Assembly (NCBI RefSeq): GCF_004348345.1
Contig: NZ_SMJZ01000036.1
Coordinates: 1 to 51,594 of the forward strand
Length of the DNA: 51,594 bases
Direction: 5' to 3'
From: Nonomuraea longispora
GTDB taxonomy: Bacteria; Actinomycetota; Actinomycetes; Streptosporangiales; Streptosporangiaceae
Positions 41,934 to 49,781 of the stretch are shown one piece after another. How positions within the stretch are numbered: the stretch's first letter is position 1; each line of letters begins with the position of its first letter. The notes beneath the pieces are model-generated. The model had not been told where the DNA came from, made no database searches, and worked only from the letters and a program-made list of their open reading frames with translations. The translations under genes and the position numbers were made by a program.

Positions 41934-43457
41934 GTGGCGATCATTCATTCTGTGCTGAACCGGAGGTCGTTTCTCGCGATGGGGCTGGCGTCGGGCCTGC
42001 CGTCCCTGGTGCCGTCCGCAGCTTTCGGCGAGCCGTTCACCTTGGGGGTGGCCTGCGGAGACCCCGATCCTGGCGGGTTCGTGGCGTGGACCCGCCTGGC
42101 CCCGCAGCCGCTGGCCGAGGACGGGTTCGGCGGCATGCCCGCGGATCCCGTACCGGTGCACTGGCAGGTCTCGAGCGACCCGGCGGGCAGGAACGTGGTG
42201 CGCCACGGCGTGTACGTGGCGTCCCGGGCATGGGCGCACAGCGTGCACGTCGAGGTCACCGGCCTGCGGCCGGGACGGGAGTACTGGTACAGGTTCAAGG
42301 CCGGCCCCTACGTCTCGCCGGCCGGGCGGGCGCTGACCGCGCCCGTGCCCGGCACGATGCCCCGGTCGCTGCGCGTGGCCGTCTGCTCGTGCGCCAACTA
42401 CCAGCACGGGCACTTCACCGCGTACGCCAGGATGGCGCGCGAGCGCCCCGACCTCATCGTGCACCTCGGCGACTACATCTACGAGCAGGGCAGCGACCAC
42501 GTGGCGCTGCCCGGCGGCAACGTCCGTGCCCACGAGGGGCCCGAGGCCGTCACCCTCGCCGGCTACCGCCGCCGCCACGCGCTCTACAAGACCGACCCCG
42601 ACCTGCGCGAGGCCCACGCCGCCGCGCCGTGGGCGGCCATCCTGGACGACCACGAGGTGGTCAACAACTGGACGAGCCTGATCCCCGCCCAGCGTCGCGA
42701 GGCCGCCTTCCGCGCCTACTACGAGCACATGCCCCTGCGCTCGCCCGCGCGGCCTGGCAGCACCGCCGTACAGCTCTACCGGCGGTTGCGCTGGGGCAGG
42801 CTCGCCACGCTGCACATGCTCGACACCCGCCAGTACCGCGACCCGCACCTGTGCGGCGCGGGCTACAGCTCGTGCCCGACGCCGGCCGACCCCGCCCGTA
42901 CGATGATCGGCCTGGACCAGGAGAACTGGCTGCTGCGGGGCTTCCGGCGCTCCCAGGCCCGGTGGGAGCTCGTCGGCCAGCAGGTCTTCTTCGGCCAGCG
43001 CGACCGCGACCCCGGGCAGGGCCGCCTGGTCAGGCAGGACGCCTGGGACGGCTACACCGGCAGCCGTCAGCGGGTCACCGAGGGCTGGGTCAAGGCCGGC
43101 GTGCGCAACGTCGTCGTGCTCACCGGCGACGTGCACGCGCACTGGGCGGGCGACCTCGTCCTCGACTACGACGATCCCGGATCGCATCCCGTCGGGGCCG
43201 AGCTCGCGGTCACCTCCGTCGCCAGCGGCGGGGACGGCCACGACGATGATCCGGCCACGGACCCGCTGCTGGCCGCCAACCCCCACCTGAAGTTCCACCT
43301 TCGCCGCAGGGGCTACCTCATGGTCCTGGTCACCCCTGGAGCGCTCACCGCCGACTTCATGACCGTCCCCTACGTCAGCACTCCGGGAGCCGCGGCGCTG
43401 ACCGCCGCCACCTTCACGCTGTCCGACCTCGTCGACGGGCTGCACCGCCAGGCGTGA
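41934..43457 (+). CDS. PhoD-like secreted alkaline phosphatase/phosphodiesterase
   Basis: A 507-residue Tat-exported enzyme. The twin-Arg signal LNRRSFLAMGLASGLPSLVP is followed by the PhoD N-terminal Ig-like domain (about residues 30 to 140) and the metallophosphatase domain: VCSCANYQHGHFTAYARMA, LIVHLGDYIYEQG, ILDDHEVVNNW and VVLTGDVHAHWAGD carry the Fe/Ca ligands. PhoD enzymes release phosphate from phosphodiesters such as teichoic acids and are usually Pho-regulated; no clear PHO box was seen. Start GTG 41934. The 3' end touches the next gene. Confidence 0.94.
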   Translation: MAIIHSVLNRRSFLAMGLASGLPSLVPSAAFGEPFTLGVACGDPDPGGFVAWTRLAPQPLAEDGFGGMPADPVPVHWQVSSDPAGRNVVRHGVYVASRAWAHSVHVEVTGLRPGREYWYRFKAGPYVSPAGRALTAPVPGTMPRSLRVAVCSCANYQHGHFTAYARMARERPDLIVHLGDYIYEQGSDHVALPGGNVRAHEGPEAVTLAGYRRRHALYKTDPDLREAHAAAPWAAILDDHEVVNNWTSLIPAQRREAAFRAYYEHMPLRSPARPGSTAVQLYRRLRWGRLATLHMLDTRQYRDPHLCGAGYSSCPTPADPARTMIGLDQENWLLRGFRRSQARWELVGQQVFFGQRDRDPGQGRLVRQDAWDGYTGSRQRVTEGWVKAGVRNVVVLTGDVHAHWAGDLVLDYDDPGSHPVGAELAVTSVASGGDGHDDDPATDPLLAANPHLKFHLRRRGYLMVLVTPGALTADFMTVPYVSTPGAAALTAATFTLSDLVDGLHRQA

Positions 43458-43498
43458 CAGGCCGTCGCGACACACTTCGGCCCGCATCACCGCAGGTC

Positions 43499-45523
43499 AT
43501 GGCTATAATCGTGGAGGTGGATCCCGTTGCCTGGGACGAGCCGGACGGCCCGGCGATCGTCATGACCGACGCCGACGGCAGCGTGGTCGGCTGGTCGGAA
43601 GCCGCGGAGAAGTTGCTCGGCTACCACGCCGACGAGGTCCTGCACCGCTCCAGCGACGCCTTCATGAAGCCCGGGGACCGCACGGCGCGCGGCCAGGAAG
43701 GACGGTGGTCCGGGTTCGTCACGGCCCGCCGTCGCGCGGGCGGCGCGGTCCTCGTCCACGTCGAGGGCGTCCGCCTGCGCACCGCGCAGCGGCGCGAGAG
43801 CTGGCTCCTGACGCTGACACCGGACGGGCCGCCGGTGCTGGAGCCGATCATCGGCCGCGCCCCCGTGGCCATCGGCGTCTGGGACACCGGCCTGCTCTGC
43901 CTCTGGCTCAACGACACGGCCCGGCGCCTGAGCGACGTCTTCCCCCTCTTCCGGCTCGGCAGCCGGCCCGAGGTGTGCGCACCGGGCTTCGACGCGGAGG
44001 CCACGGCGGGGGCGATGCGGCGGGTGCTCGACGACGGCACCCCGGTGCTCGACCGCGAGTGCCGCCGGACCTCCGAGGACGGGCTCACCGAACGCATTTT
44101 CTCGACCTCGTTCTACCGCCTCGACGGCGCCGACGGGCGGCCGCTGGGCGTGTGCGCGTTCGCCGTCGACACGAGCCACAGCCGGGCACGCGACCGGCTG
44201 GCCCTGCTCGGCGAGGCCAGCATCAGGATCGGCAGCACACTCGACGTCATGGAGACCGCGCAGGAGCTGGCGGAGCTGGCCGTGCCGCGCCTGGCCGACT
44301 ACGTCACGGTCGACGTGTCCGAGCGGGTCCTGCCCGACGACGAGTCCATGCGCCGGCTGGGTTCCACCGATGTGAGCGTCCCCGCGTTCCACCGCGCGGG
44401 CGTGGCCTCGATCCACCGTGAGCTCCCCGAAGCGCTCTGGCGGCGGGGCGATGTGGTCTACGTCCCGCCGTCGTCCCCCTTCACCGCCGTCCTGTCCTCC
44501 GGCCAGTCCCATTTCGAGCCCGTGATGGACACCTCGTCCGGCACCTGGCTCGACGTCGACCCCGACCGGGCGCGGGTCATCCACGACACCGGGATGCACA
44601 GCCTGATCATCGTCCCGCTCAAGGCCAGGGGCGACATCCTGGGCGTCGCCGTGTTCGTCCGCACGGAGAATCCCGTGCTGTTCGGCAAGGACGACCTGGA
44701 CCTCGCCGAGATGCTGGCCGCCCGCGCCGCGCTGAGCCTGGACAACGCGCGCCAGTACACCCGCGAGCGCACCGCCGCCCTGGCCCTGCAGCGCGACCTT
44801 CTGCCGCGCAACCTCTCCGGCGCCGGCGCCGTCGACGTGGCCTGGCGCTACCTGCCGTCCGACGTCATCGGCACCGTCGGAGGCGACTGGTTCGACGTGG
44901 TCCCGCTGGGCGACGGCCGGGTCGCCCTGGTGGTCGGCGACGTGACCGGGCACGGCATCAACGCCGCGGCGACGATGGGGCGGCTGCGCACGGCCGTGCG
45001 CACGCTCTCGTACCAGGGGCTCCCGCCCGACGAGGTGCTCGCGTTCCTGGACCGCATGGTCGTACGCCTGGCGGAGGAGGACGCGGGCGCGGGCGACCAG
45101 CCCCTCGACACCACGGGAGCCACCTGCGTGTACGCGGTCTACGACCCGGTCACCCGGCGCTGCGCCATGTCCGTGGCCGGACACCCGCCGCCCGCGATCG
45201 TGCACCCGTCAGGAGAGGTGACCTTCGCTTACCTGCCCGCCGGCACCCCGGTCGGCCTGGGGCTGGGCTCGTACGAATGCGTCGAGATCGAGCTCGCCGA
45301 GGGCAGTCTGATCGCCCTCTACACGGACGGCCTGGTCGAGCGGCGCGGGGCCGACATCGACGCGGGCCTGCACCGCCTCAGCACCGTCCTGGCCGCCCCC
45401 GGCCTCCCGCCCGAGGACCTGTGCGACCAGGTGATCGGCACGATGGTGGACGGCACGCCCTCCGAGGACGACATCGCCCTCCTCATCGCCCGCACCCGCA
45501 CCGCCGGCCCGGCCCCCAGCTGA
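43499..45523 (+). CDS. PAS/GAF-domain SpoIIE-family (PP2C) serine phosphatase, second copy
   Basis: A protein of about 674 residues. An N-terminal PAS domain (GPAIVMTDADGSVVGWSEAA) is followed by a second PAS-like region, a GAF domain (about 220 to 420, LIIVPLKARGDILGVAVFVR) and a PP2C domain with GTVGGDWFDVV, VVGDVTGHGINAAATM and the final SEDDIALLIAR. The start is uncertain: GTG 43454 overlaps the phoD stop by 4 bp, ATG 43499 is used here, and GTG 43511 or 43517 would be a leaderless start behind TATAAT (43504-43509). It should dephosphorylate a STAS partner. Confidence 0.9.
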   Translation: MAIIVEVDPVAWDEPDGPAIVMTDADGSVVGWSEAAEKLLGYHADEVLHRSSDAFMKPGDRTARGQEGRWSGFVTARRRAGGAVLVHVEGVRLRTAQRRESWLLTLTPDGPPVLEPIIGRAPVAIGVWDTGLLCLWLNDTARRLSDVFPLFRLGSRPEVCAPGFDAEATAGAMRRVLDDGTPVLDRECRRTSEDGLTERIFSTSFYRLDGADGRPLGVCAFAVDTSHSRARDRLALLGEASIRIGSTLDVMETAQELAELAVPRLADYVTVDVSERVLPDDESMRRLGSTDVSVPAFHRAGVASIHRELPEALWRRGDVVYVPPSSPFTAVLSSGQSHFEPVMDTSSGTWLDVDPDRARVIHDTGMHSLIIVPLKARGDILGVAVFVRTENPVLFGKDDLDLAEMLAARAALSLDNARQYTRERTAALALQRDLLPRNLSGAGAVDVAWRYLPSDVIGTVGGDWFDVVPLGDGRVALVVGDVTGHGINAAATMGRLRTAVRTLSYQGLPPDEVLAFLDRMVVRLAEEDAGAGDQPLDTTGATCVYAVYDPVTRRCAMSVAGHPPPAIVHPSGEVTFAYLPAGTPVGLGLGSYECVEIELAEGSLIALYTDGLVERRGADIDAGLHRLSTVLAAPGLPPEDLCDQVIGTMVDGTPSEDDIALLIARTRTAGPAPS

Positions 45524-45571
45524 CGCCCCCGCTGGTTTCCCGGACGCTCGCCACGGCCTATCGTGTGCCGC

Positions 45572-46303
45572 ATGCCTGACGCCATCTTCGAACATCCGCG
45601 CCTGGCCACGATCTACGACGATCTCGACTCCGACCGCAGCGACCTCGACGTGTACGCCGCCATCGCCGGCGAACTCGGCGCACGGAGCGTGCTCGACGTC
45701 GGATGCGGTACGGGGACGTTCGCGTTGCTGCTGGCCGGGAACGGCATCGAGGTGACCGGCGTCGACCCCGCCGGGGGCTCGCTCGACGTCGCCCGGGCCA
45801 AAGCCGGCGCCGAGCGGGTGCGCTGGATCCACGGTGACGCGACGAGCCTGCCCGCCCTGCGGGCCGACCTGGCGACGATGACCGGGAACGTCGCCCAGGC
45901 GATCGCGGCGCCGGACGACTGGGCGGGGACGCTGCGGGGGGTCCATGACGCGCTGCGGCCCGGCGGGCACCTCGTGTTCGAGACCCGCGATCCGGCCAGG
46001 CGCGCGTGGCTGGAGTGGAATCGTGCGGAGACGTACCAGAGGGTCGACATCGAGGGCGTCGGCGTCGTCGAGACCTGGACCGACCTGATCGACGTCAGCG
46101 GACCGCTGGTGACGTTCCGGGGGACGTGCGTGTTCGCGGCGGACGGCGCGGTGCTGACGTCGCACTCGACGCTGCGTTTCCGCGAGCGGGACGAGGTCGA
46201 GGCGGATCTGGCCGAGCACGGATACACGGTGAAGGAGGTTCGCGGGGCGCCCGACCGGCCGGGGCGGGAGTTCGTGTTCTTCGCTCAGCGGCCCGAGGAG
46301 TGA
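45572..46303 (+). CDS. Class I SAM-dependent methyltransferase
   Basis: A 243-residue methyltransferase. Motif I RSVLDVGCGTGTFALLLAGN and the acidic end of strand 2 (VTGVDPAGGSLDVARAKAGA) bind SAM; GDATSLP and LRPGGHLVFETRDPARRAWL are motifs II and III. ATG 45572 leads into the usual YDDLDS-type start for this group. The substrate is not evident. It is 48 bp after the phosphatase gene and converges with the leftward 46311 gene. Confidence 0.9.
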   Translation: MPDAIFEHPRLATIYDDLDSDRSDLDVYAAIAGELGARSVLDVGCGTGTFALLLAGNGIEVTGVDPAGGSLDVARAKAGAERVRWIHGDATSLPALRADLATMTGNVAQAIAAPDDWAGTLRGVHDALRPGGHLVFETRDPARRAWLEWNRAETYQRVDIEGVGVVETWTDLIDVSGPLVTFRGTCVFAADGAVLTSHSTLRFRERDEVEADLAEHGYTVKEVRGAPDRPGREFVFFAQRPEE

Positions 46304-46310
46304 GCCGGGG

Positions 46311-46622
46311 TCACGGCTCTTCTTCCCCCTCCTCCGGCGCTTCGGTCACGATCTTGGCTGCTATCGCGTAGTCGACGCGGATCGCGCGGTACGTCTCGCC
46401 CTCGGCGACGCGTTCGGGCAGGCCGGTACGGCGGCTGCCCGACCCCGACCGGTGGGCCGGTTCACCGGAGAACGTGACCGCCACCTCCGGCGCCTCCTCG
46501 AAGGTCACGCTGCCGGCGCGGACCGTCGCGGAGAAGACGATGTCCGCAGCCCCGACGAGCCGCTCACCGGGCCGTCGGTCGGGCGTTTCGCCGGGCCCTC
46601 TGCCGGGGCGTTCGTCACCCAT
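46311..46622 (-). CDS. Hypothetical protein, partner of repeat protein
   Basis: A 103-residue protein with a charged Gly/Pro/Arg head and a likely beta-rich core (AADIVFSATVRAGSVTFEEA, EVAVTFSGEPAHRS, YRAIRVDYAIAAKIV), ending in an acidic tail. It starts 25 bp after the repeat-protein gene on the same strand, so the two form an operon. I do not recognise the family. Confidence 0.65.
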   Translation of the reverse strand: MGDERPGRGPGETPDRRPGERLVGAADIVFSATVRAGSVTFEEAPEVAVTFSGEPAHRSGSGSRRTGLPERVAEGETYRAIRVDYAIAAKIVTEAPEEGEEEP

Positions 46623-46647
46623 GTCGGGCTCGCCTCCTCCTTGCGCG

Positions 46648-47697
46648 CTACTCTCTGCGGCGCTTGCCCGGTGTCAGGTCGCGCAGCCGCCGCACGCCTG
46701 CGCGCCCTGCGGCTCGGCCCAGCTCTCGCAGGGCGGGGCCGAGCGTCGTCGGCGCCTCTCCCCGCGGCTCGCCACCGGACGGCTTTCCTGCCCGGCCCGG
46801 GCGGCCCTTCCGCGGTTCTTCCTCGGCTCGTGCGGCGCTGTCGCCCTTCGCCTCGGCACCCGCCCGGCGGCCCTCCCGCTCGTCTCGTGCGGCGCTGTCG
46901 CTTCTCGGCTCGGCTTCCGCGTTCGCCGGGGTGGTGGGTGCGGCGCTTTCTGCGGCCTGTCCAGCGGCGGCCGTGGTCTCCCGCACCGCGCCACCGGCAG
47001 CGCCTGCCGACTGCTCCACCGTGCCCTGCAACGTGGTGCCCGTACGCTCGCCGACGTCTCCGGCCGCTTGCCCCGCGCCCGTGCCGACGTCGCCCACGGC
47101 CTGTCCCGCGCCCGTGCCGACGTCTCCGACGGCTTGGCCTGCGCCCGCGCCGACGTCGCCCACGGCCTGTCCGGCCCCCGAGCCCACGTCGCTGACCGCG
47201 CGGCCCGCGCCTGCCCCCACGTCGCCCACGGCCTGTCCGGCGCCTGCCCCGACGTCTCCGACGGCTTGGCCGGCGCCCGTGCCGACGTCGCGCACCGCGT
47301 GGCCCGCGCCGGAGCCGACGTCGTGGAGGGCGGACCCCACTCCCCGGGTGATGTTCTCGATCAGCTGGGGGTTGTCGTCGATCGTTTGCAAGACGTCCTT
47401 GATGATCATGGCGACGTTGTCGAGCCGTACCTTGAGCAGCGCCTGCGCCTCGACGCCCACGATGTCGAGGTTGACCCGGCCCAGGGCGACGTCCGCCCCG
47501 ACGTGCAGGTGCAGCAGGTCGAGCACGTCCGCGTCCAGGGACACGCGCGCCCGCAGGTCCTCCACCTCGAGTTTGATCTCGTCGACCTTGACGATCGGCA
47601 CGTCGAGGTACACGTCAGGGTCCACGGCACCGCCTGACGGGTTCGCTTCCGGCGGTGCCGGGCGGCGTTCGGCCGGTTCCGGCAGGTTCTCGGACAT
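46648..47697 (-). CDS. Protein with conserved N-terminal domain and eight 11-residue repeats
   Basis: A 349-residue protein in three parts. Residues of about 25 to 118 form an amphipathic, beta/coil domain of regular hydrophobic pattern (VDEIKLEVEDLRARVSLDAD; VEAQALLKVRLDNVAMIIKD), of a kind I recall in actinomycete hypothetical proteins. Residues 126 to 213 are eight tandem copies of DVGxGAGQAVG, with a degenerate ninth. The rest is disordered, Ala/Glu/Arg-rich, with a basic end (RRLRDLTPGKRRRE). There is no signal peptide. Eleven-residue periodicity is typical of lipid- or interface-binding amphipathic helices (LEA, apolipoprotein, synuclein types). Function unknown. Confidence 0.8.
   Translation of the reverse strand: MSENLPEPAERRPAPPEANPSGGAVDPDVYLDVPIVKVDEIKLEVEDLRARVSLDADVLDLLHLHVGADVALGRVNLDIVGVEAQALLKVRLDNVAMIIKDVLQTIDDNPQLIENITRGVGSALHDVGSGAGHAVRDVGTGAGQAVGDVGAGAGQAVGDVGAGAGRAVSDVGSGAGQAVGDVGAGAGQAVGDVGTGAGQAVGDVGTGAGQAAGDVGERTGTTLQGTVEQSAGAAGGAVRETTAAAGQAAESAAPTTPANAEAEPRSDSAARDEREGRRAGAEAKGDSAARAEEEPRKGRPGRAGKPSGGEPRGEAPTTLGPALRELGRAAGRAGVRRLRDLTPGKRRRE
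47059..47322 (-). repeat. Eight in-frame tandem 33-bp repeats
   Basis: The 264 bp encode eight 11-residue units of the form DVG(S/T/A)GAG(Q/H/R)A(V/A)(G/R/S). Copies differ mainly at third codon positions and at two residue positions, implying selection on the peptide; copy number may vary between strains. Confidence 0.92.
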
Positions 47698-47920
47698 GTC
47701 CTCCCCTTGGGTGGCTTGTCGCAGCCCTCTGGCTCACTGCCCGATGCTCCGCAAAAGGGGCATAAAGCCGGGCAAATCATGCCTGGCTGCCGCTCCCAAG
47801 CCGTTCCGCCCGGACCGCGCGATGCCTGGTGGCTCCCATTCCGTGGCCGCGCACGTGAGGATCTGCCGGACGTGGTCGGCGTGGGACGGCGTCGGCCCTG
47901 CCGGTGAGGGCGGGCACGCG
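47698..47920. other. Upstream region of repeat-protein operon
   Basis: A 223-bp spacer with a lower-GC patch (47750-47790, around AAAAGGGGCATAAAGC). It should carry the promoter of the leftward operon; I could not fix -35/-10 boxes. Confidence 0.35.
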
Positions 47921-48442
47921 CTACGCGCGGTCCGTGCAGATCGTCAGGGGCGGGTCCGGGTAGACGAGGTACAGCGGGCGGTCGAGGTCGTTGCGCACGG
48001 GGTAGGCGGCGTCCTCGCCGCACAGCTCCTTGTCGGCGCTCCCGTCCACCCGCTTGACGATCCGGTACGTCGCCGACGGCCCGCACGCCACCTTGGTCGC
48101 CCTGCCGGTGGGGAAGCCCACCTCCTGGTGGAAGCAGTCACCCACCTGGCCGTTGAGCGTCAGGCACAGATGCCAGCCGCCACCCCTGACATATCCGCTG
48201 GTCGCGTAGCCGTAGGTGGTGCTGCCGCACGACCGTTCGCCGCGCTTGAGCCGCACGGCCACCCGGTACGCCGCCTCCGGCGCGGCACAGCCGACGATCC
48301 GGAACTCGGTGGTCTTCTTTCCCTCCCCGAGCGCCTCCAGGCAGTCGCCCGGCTGCGCCCGCGACGGGTCGTCCTCCGCGGCGCATCCGGCCAGGACCCA
48401 CACGCCGATCATCGCCATTACCACGATCTTGCCCTTCGCCAC
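47921..48442 (-). CDS. Secreted lipoprotein with duplicated Cys module (LppU-like)
   Basis: A 173-residue lipoprotein: signal peptide and lipobox LAGC at about residue 20. The mature part has two similar halves, each with a GDC motif and a later Cys preceding AxYR(V/I): GDCLEALGEGKKTTEFRIVG with AAYRVAVRL, then GDCFHQEVGFPTGRATKVAC with ATYRIVKRV. This pattern fits the actinobacterial LppU/SCO3897-type lipoproteins. Six or more Cys residues suggest disulfides. Function unknown. Confidence 0.78.
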   Translation of the reverse strand: MAKGKIVVMAMIGVWVLAGCAAEDDPSRAQPGDCLEALGEGKKTTEFRIVGCAAPEAAYRVAVRLKRGERSCGSTTYGYATSGYVRGGGWHLCLTLNGQVGDCFHQEVGFPTGRATKVACGPSATYRIVKRVDGSADKELCGEDAAYPVRNDLDRPLYLVYPDPPLTICTDRA

Positions 48443-48517
48443 CGTCCCATCTTGGCAGCAGCCCGGACCGGATCCTCATCTCCGGTCCCGCTACGCCGGG
48501 ATGGCCGGCGGCGCACG

Positions 48518-48886
48518 TCACCAGGTCACGGGCAGTTCGTACCCGCCGTAGACGGACCTGTCGTGCCTGATCGGCACCCGCTCCAGGCCGGTCGCCGGCC
48601 GCGGAGTGGGGATGCGCCGGTAGAGGGTGCCGTAGACGACCCGCAGTTCCATCCGGCCAGCGACTGGCCCAGGCACTGGTGCACGCCGTAGCCGAAGGCG
48701 ACGTGGTGGCGGGTTTCGCGGCGCGGGTCGAGCCGGTCGGGGTCGGGAAAGGGGGCCGGGTCGCGGTTGCCGATGTCGTTGGCCGGGATCAGGCCCTCGC
48801 CGGCCCGGACGACCTGCCCGGCGATCTCCATGTCCTCCAGCGCGACGCGGCGGCGCCACGACCACGGGGACGCCGGAGGCGTAGGC
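48518..48886 (-). pseudogene. Cytochrome P450 C-terminal remnant with frameshift
   Basis: Directly after the ferredoxin stop the same strand reads [20 protein letters not shown], then [20 protein letters not shown] and the haem-binding loop [18 protein letters not shown]. Here one base is missing (near 48655); the next frame continues as [20 protein letters not shown] and ends GGYELPVTW at 48518, the usual P450 C-terminus. The first 280 or so residues (including the I helix and ExxR) are absent. The enzyme cannot be functional. Its ferredoxin neighbour may once have served it. Confidence 0.88.
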
Positions 48887-49081
48887 TCACTCGCTCAGCT
48901 CGATCGCCGCCGCCGGGCAGACGCCGGCCGCCTCACGCACCGTGGCGTGCAGCCGCTCGGGCGGCGCCGCGTCGAGCAGGAGCACGACCCCGTCGTCCTC
49001 CCGCTGGTCGAACACCTCCGGGGCGAGGAGCACACACTGGCCGGCTCCGCAGCATTTGTCCTCGTCGACGGTGATTCTCAT
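48887..49081 (-). CDS. Ferredoxin of the [3Fe-4S] P450-associated type
   Basis: A 64-residue ferredoxin from ATG 49081 (AGGGGGAA about 6 nt upstream). Cys10, Cys16 and Cys55 fit the C-x5-C ... CP pattern of single [3Fe-4S] ferredoxins ([28 protein letters not shown]), with Gly/Ala where a fourth ligand would be. It passes electrons to P450s. It probably serves the intact P450 upstream in the same transcription unit. Confidence 0.93.
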   Translation of the reverse strand: MRITVDEDKCCGAGQCVLLAPEVFDQREDDGVVLLLDAAPPERLHATVREAAGVCPAAAIELSE

Positions 49082-49124
49082 GTCGGTTCCCCCTGGTTCG
49101 TGCATCGGTCGGGACGGGACGGGG

Positions 49125-49781
49125 TCAGGGAGCGCGGGTGACGGGCGCCTCCCACAACCCGACGATCGCGTCGATCAGCCCGGTCGCGGCGTCGTGCCAG
49201 CCGGCCCGGGGGGTCGGGACACCTTCGGCGAGCGCGCGCTCCCGCTCGGCGCACATGTGCACCATCAGCTGGCGGGCCATGTCGTTGCGCTCCGCCCGCA
49301 CCTCCGGCGGCAGCGCGGGCAGGCACCGGTCGAGCCCGTCGATGATCTGCTGCAGCGAGGGGGAGGTGAGCGACTCCTCGATCATGATCTCGCGGAGGGT
49401 GGGATCGGTCATCACCTGGGCGCCGAACCGGGCGAACCAGGTCGGGCTGCCCAGGGAGGCCAGGTGCTCGGCGACGGGGCGTACGAGGCAGGCCACCCAG
49501 TCGCGGACGTCGGCGGAGTCGCCGAGCTCGGCCACCATCCGCCCGCGGATGCGCTCGGTGTGCTGGGCGTGTTTGCGGGCGATCGCCCGCACCAGGTCCG
49601 CCTTCGTGCCGAAGTGGTAGCCGACGGCGGCGTTGTTGCCCTGGCCCGCGGCCTCGCTGACCTGGCGGTTGGACACGGCGAACACCCCGTGCTCGGCGAA
49701 CAGCCGCTCCGCCGCCGTAAGGATCTGCTCCCGCGTCGCGCTGGCCCGTGCGGCCCGGGGGTGTCCGGCCGCCACGGTCAC
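49125..49781 (-). CDS. TetR-family transcriptional regulator
   Basis: A 218-residue regulator with an N-terminal HTH: SATREQILTAAERLFAEHGV, VSNRQVSEAAGQGNNAAVGY and HFGTKADLVRAI. GTG 49781 overlaps the P450 stop by 4 bp (GTGA), so it is translated with the P450 rather than divergently, which suggests feedback control of its own operon. The ligand could be the P450 substrate or product. It ends 43 bp before the ferredoxin gene. Confidence 0.92.
   Translation of the reverse strand: MTVAAGHPRAARASATREQILTAAERLFAEHGVFAVSNRQVSEAAGQGNNAAVGYHFGTKADLVRAIARKHAQHTERIRGRMVAELGDSADVRDWVACLVRPVAEHLASLGSPTWFARFGAQVMTDPTLREIMIEESLTSPSLQQIIDGLDRCLPALPPEVRAERNDMARQLMVHMCAERERALAEGVPTPRAGWHDAATGLIDAIVGLWEAPVTRAP

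Noticed and set aside
47040..47340. CRISPR-like or minisatellite array
   Set aside because: The 33-bp repeats are in frame, without spacers, and encode a regular 11-residue peptide; they are part of a gene.
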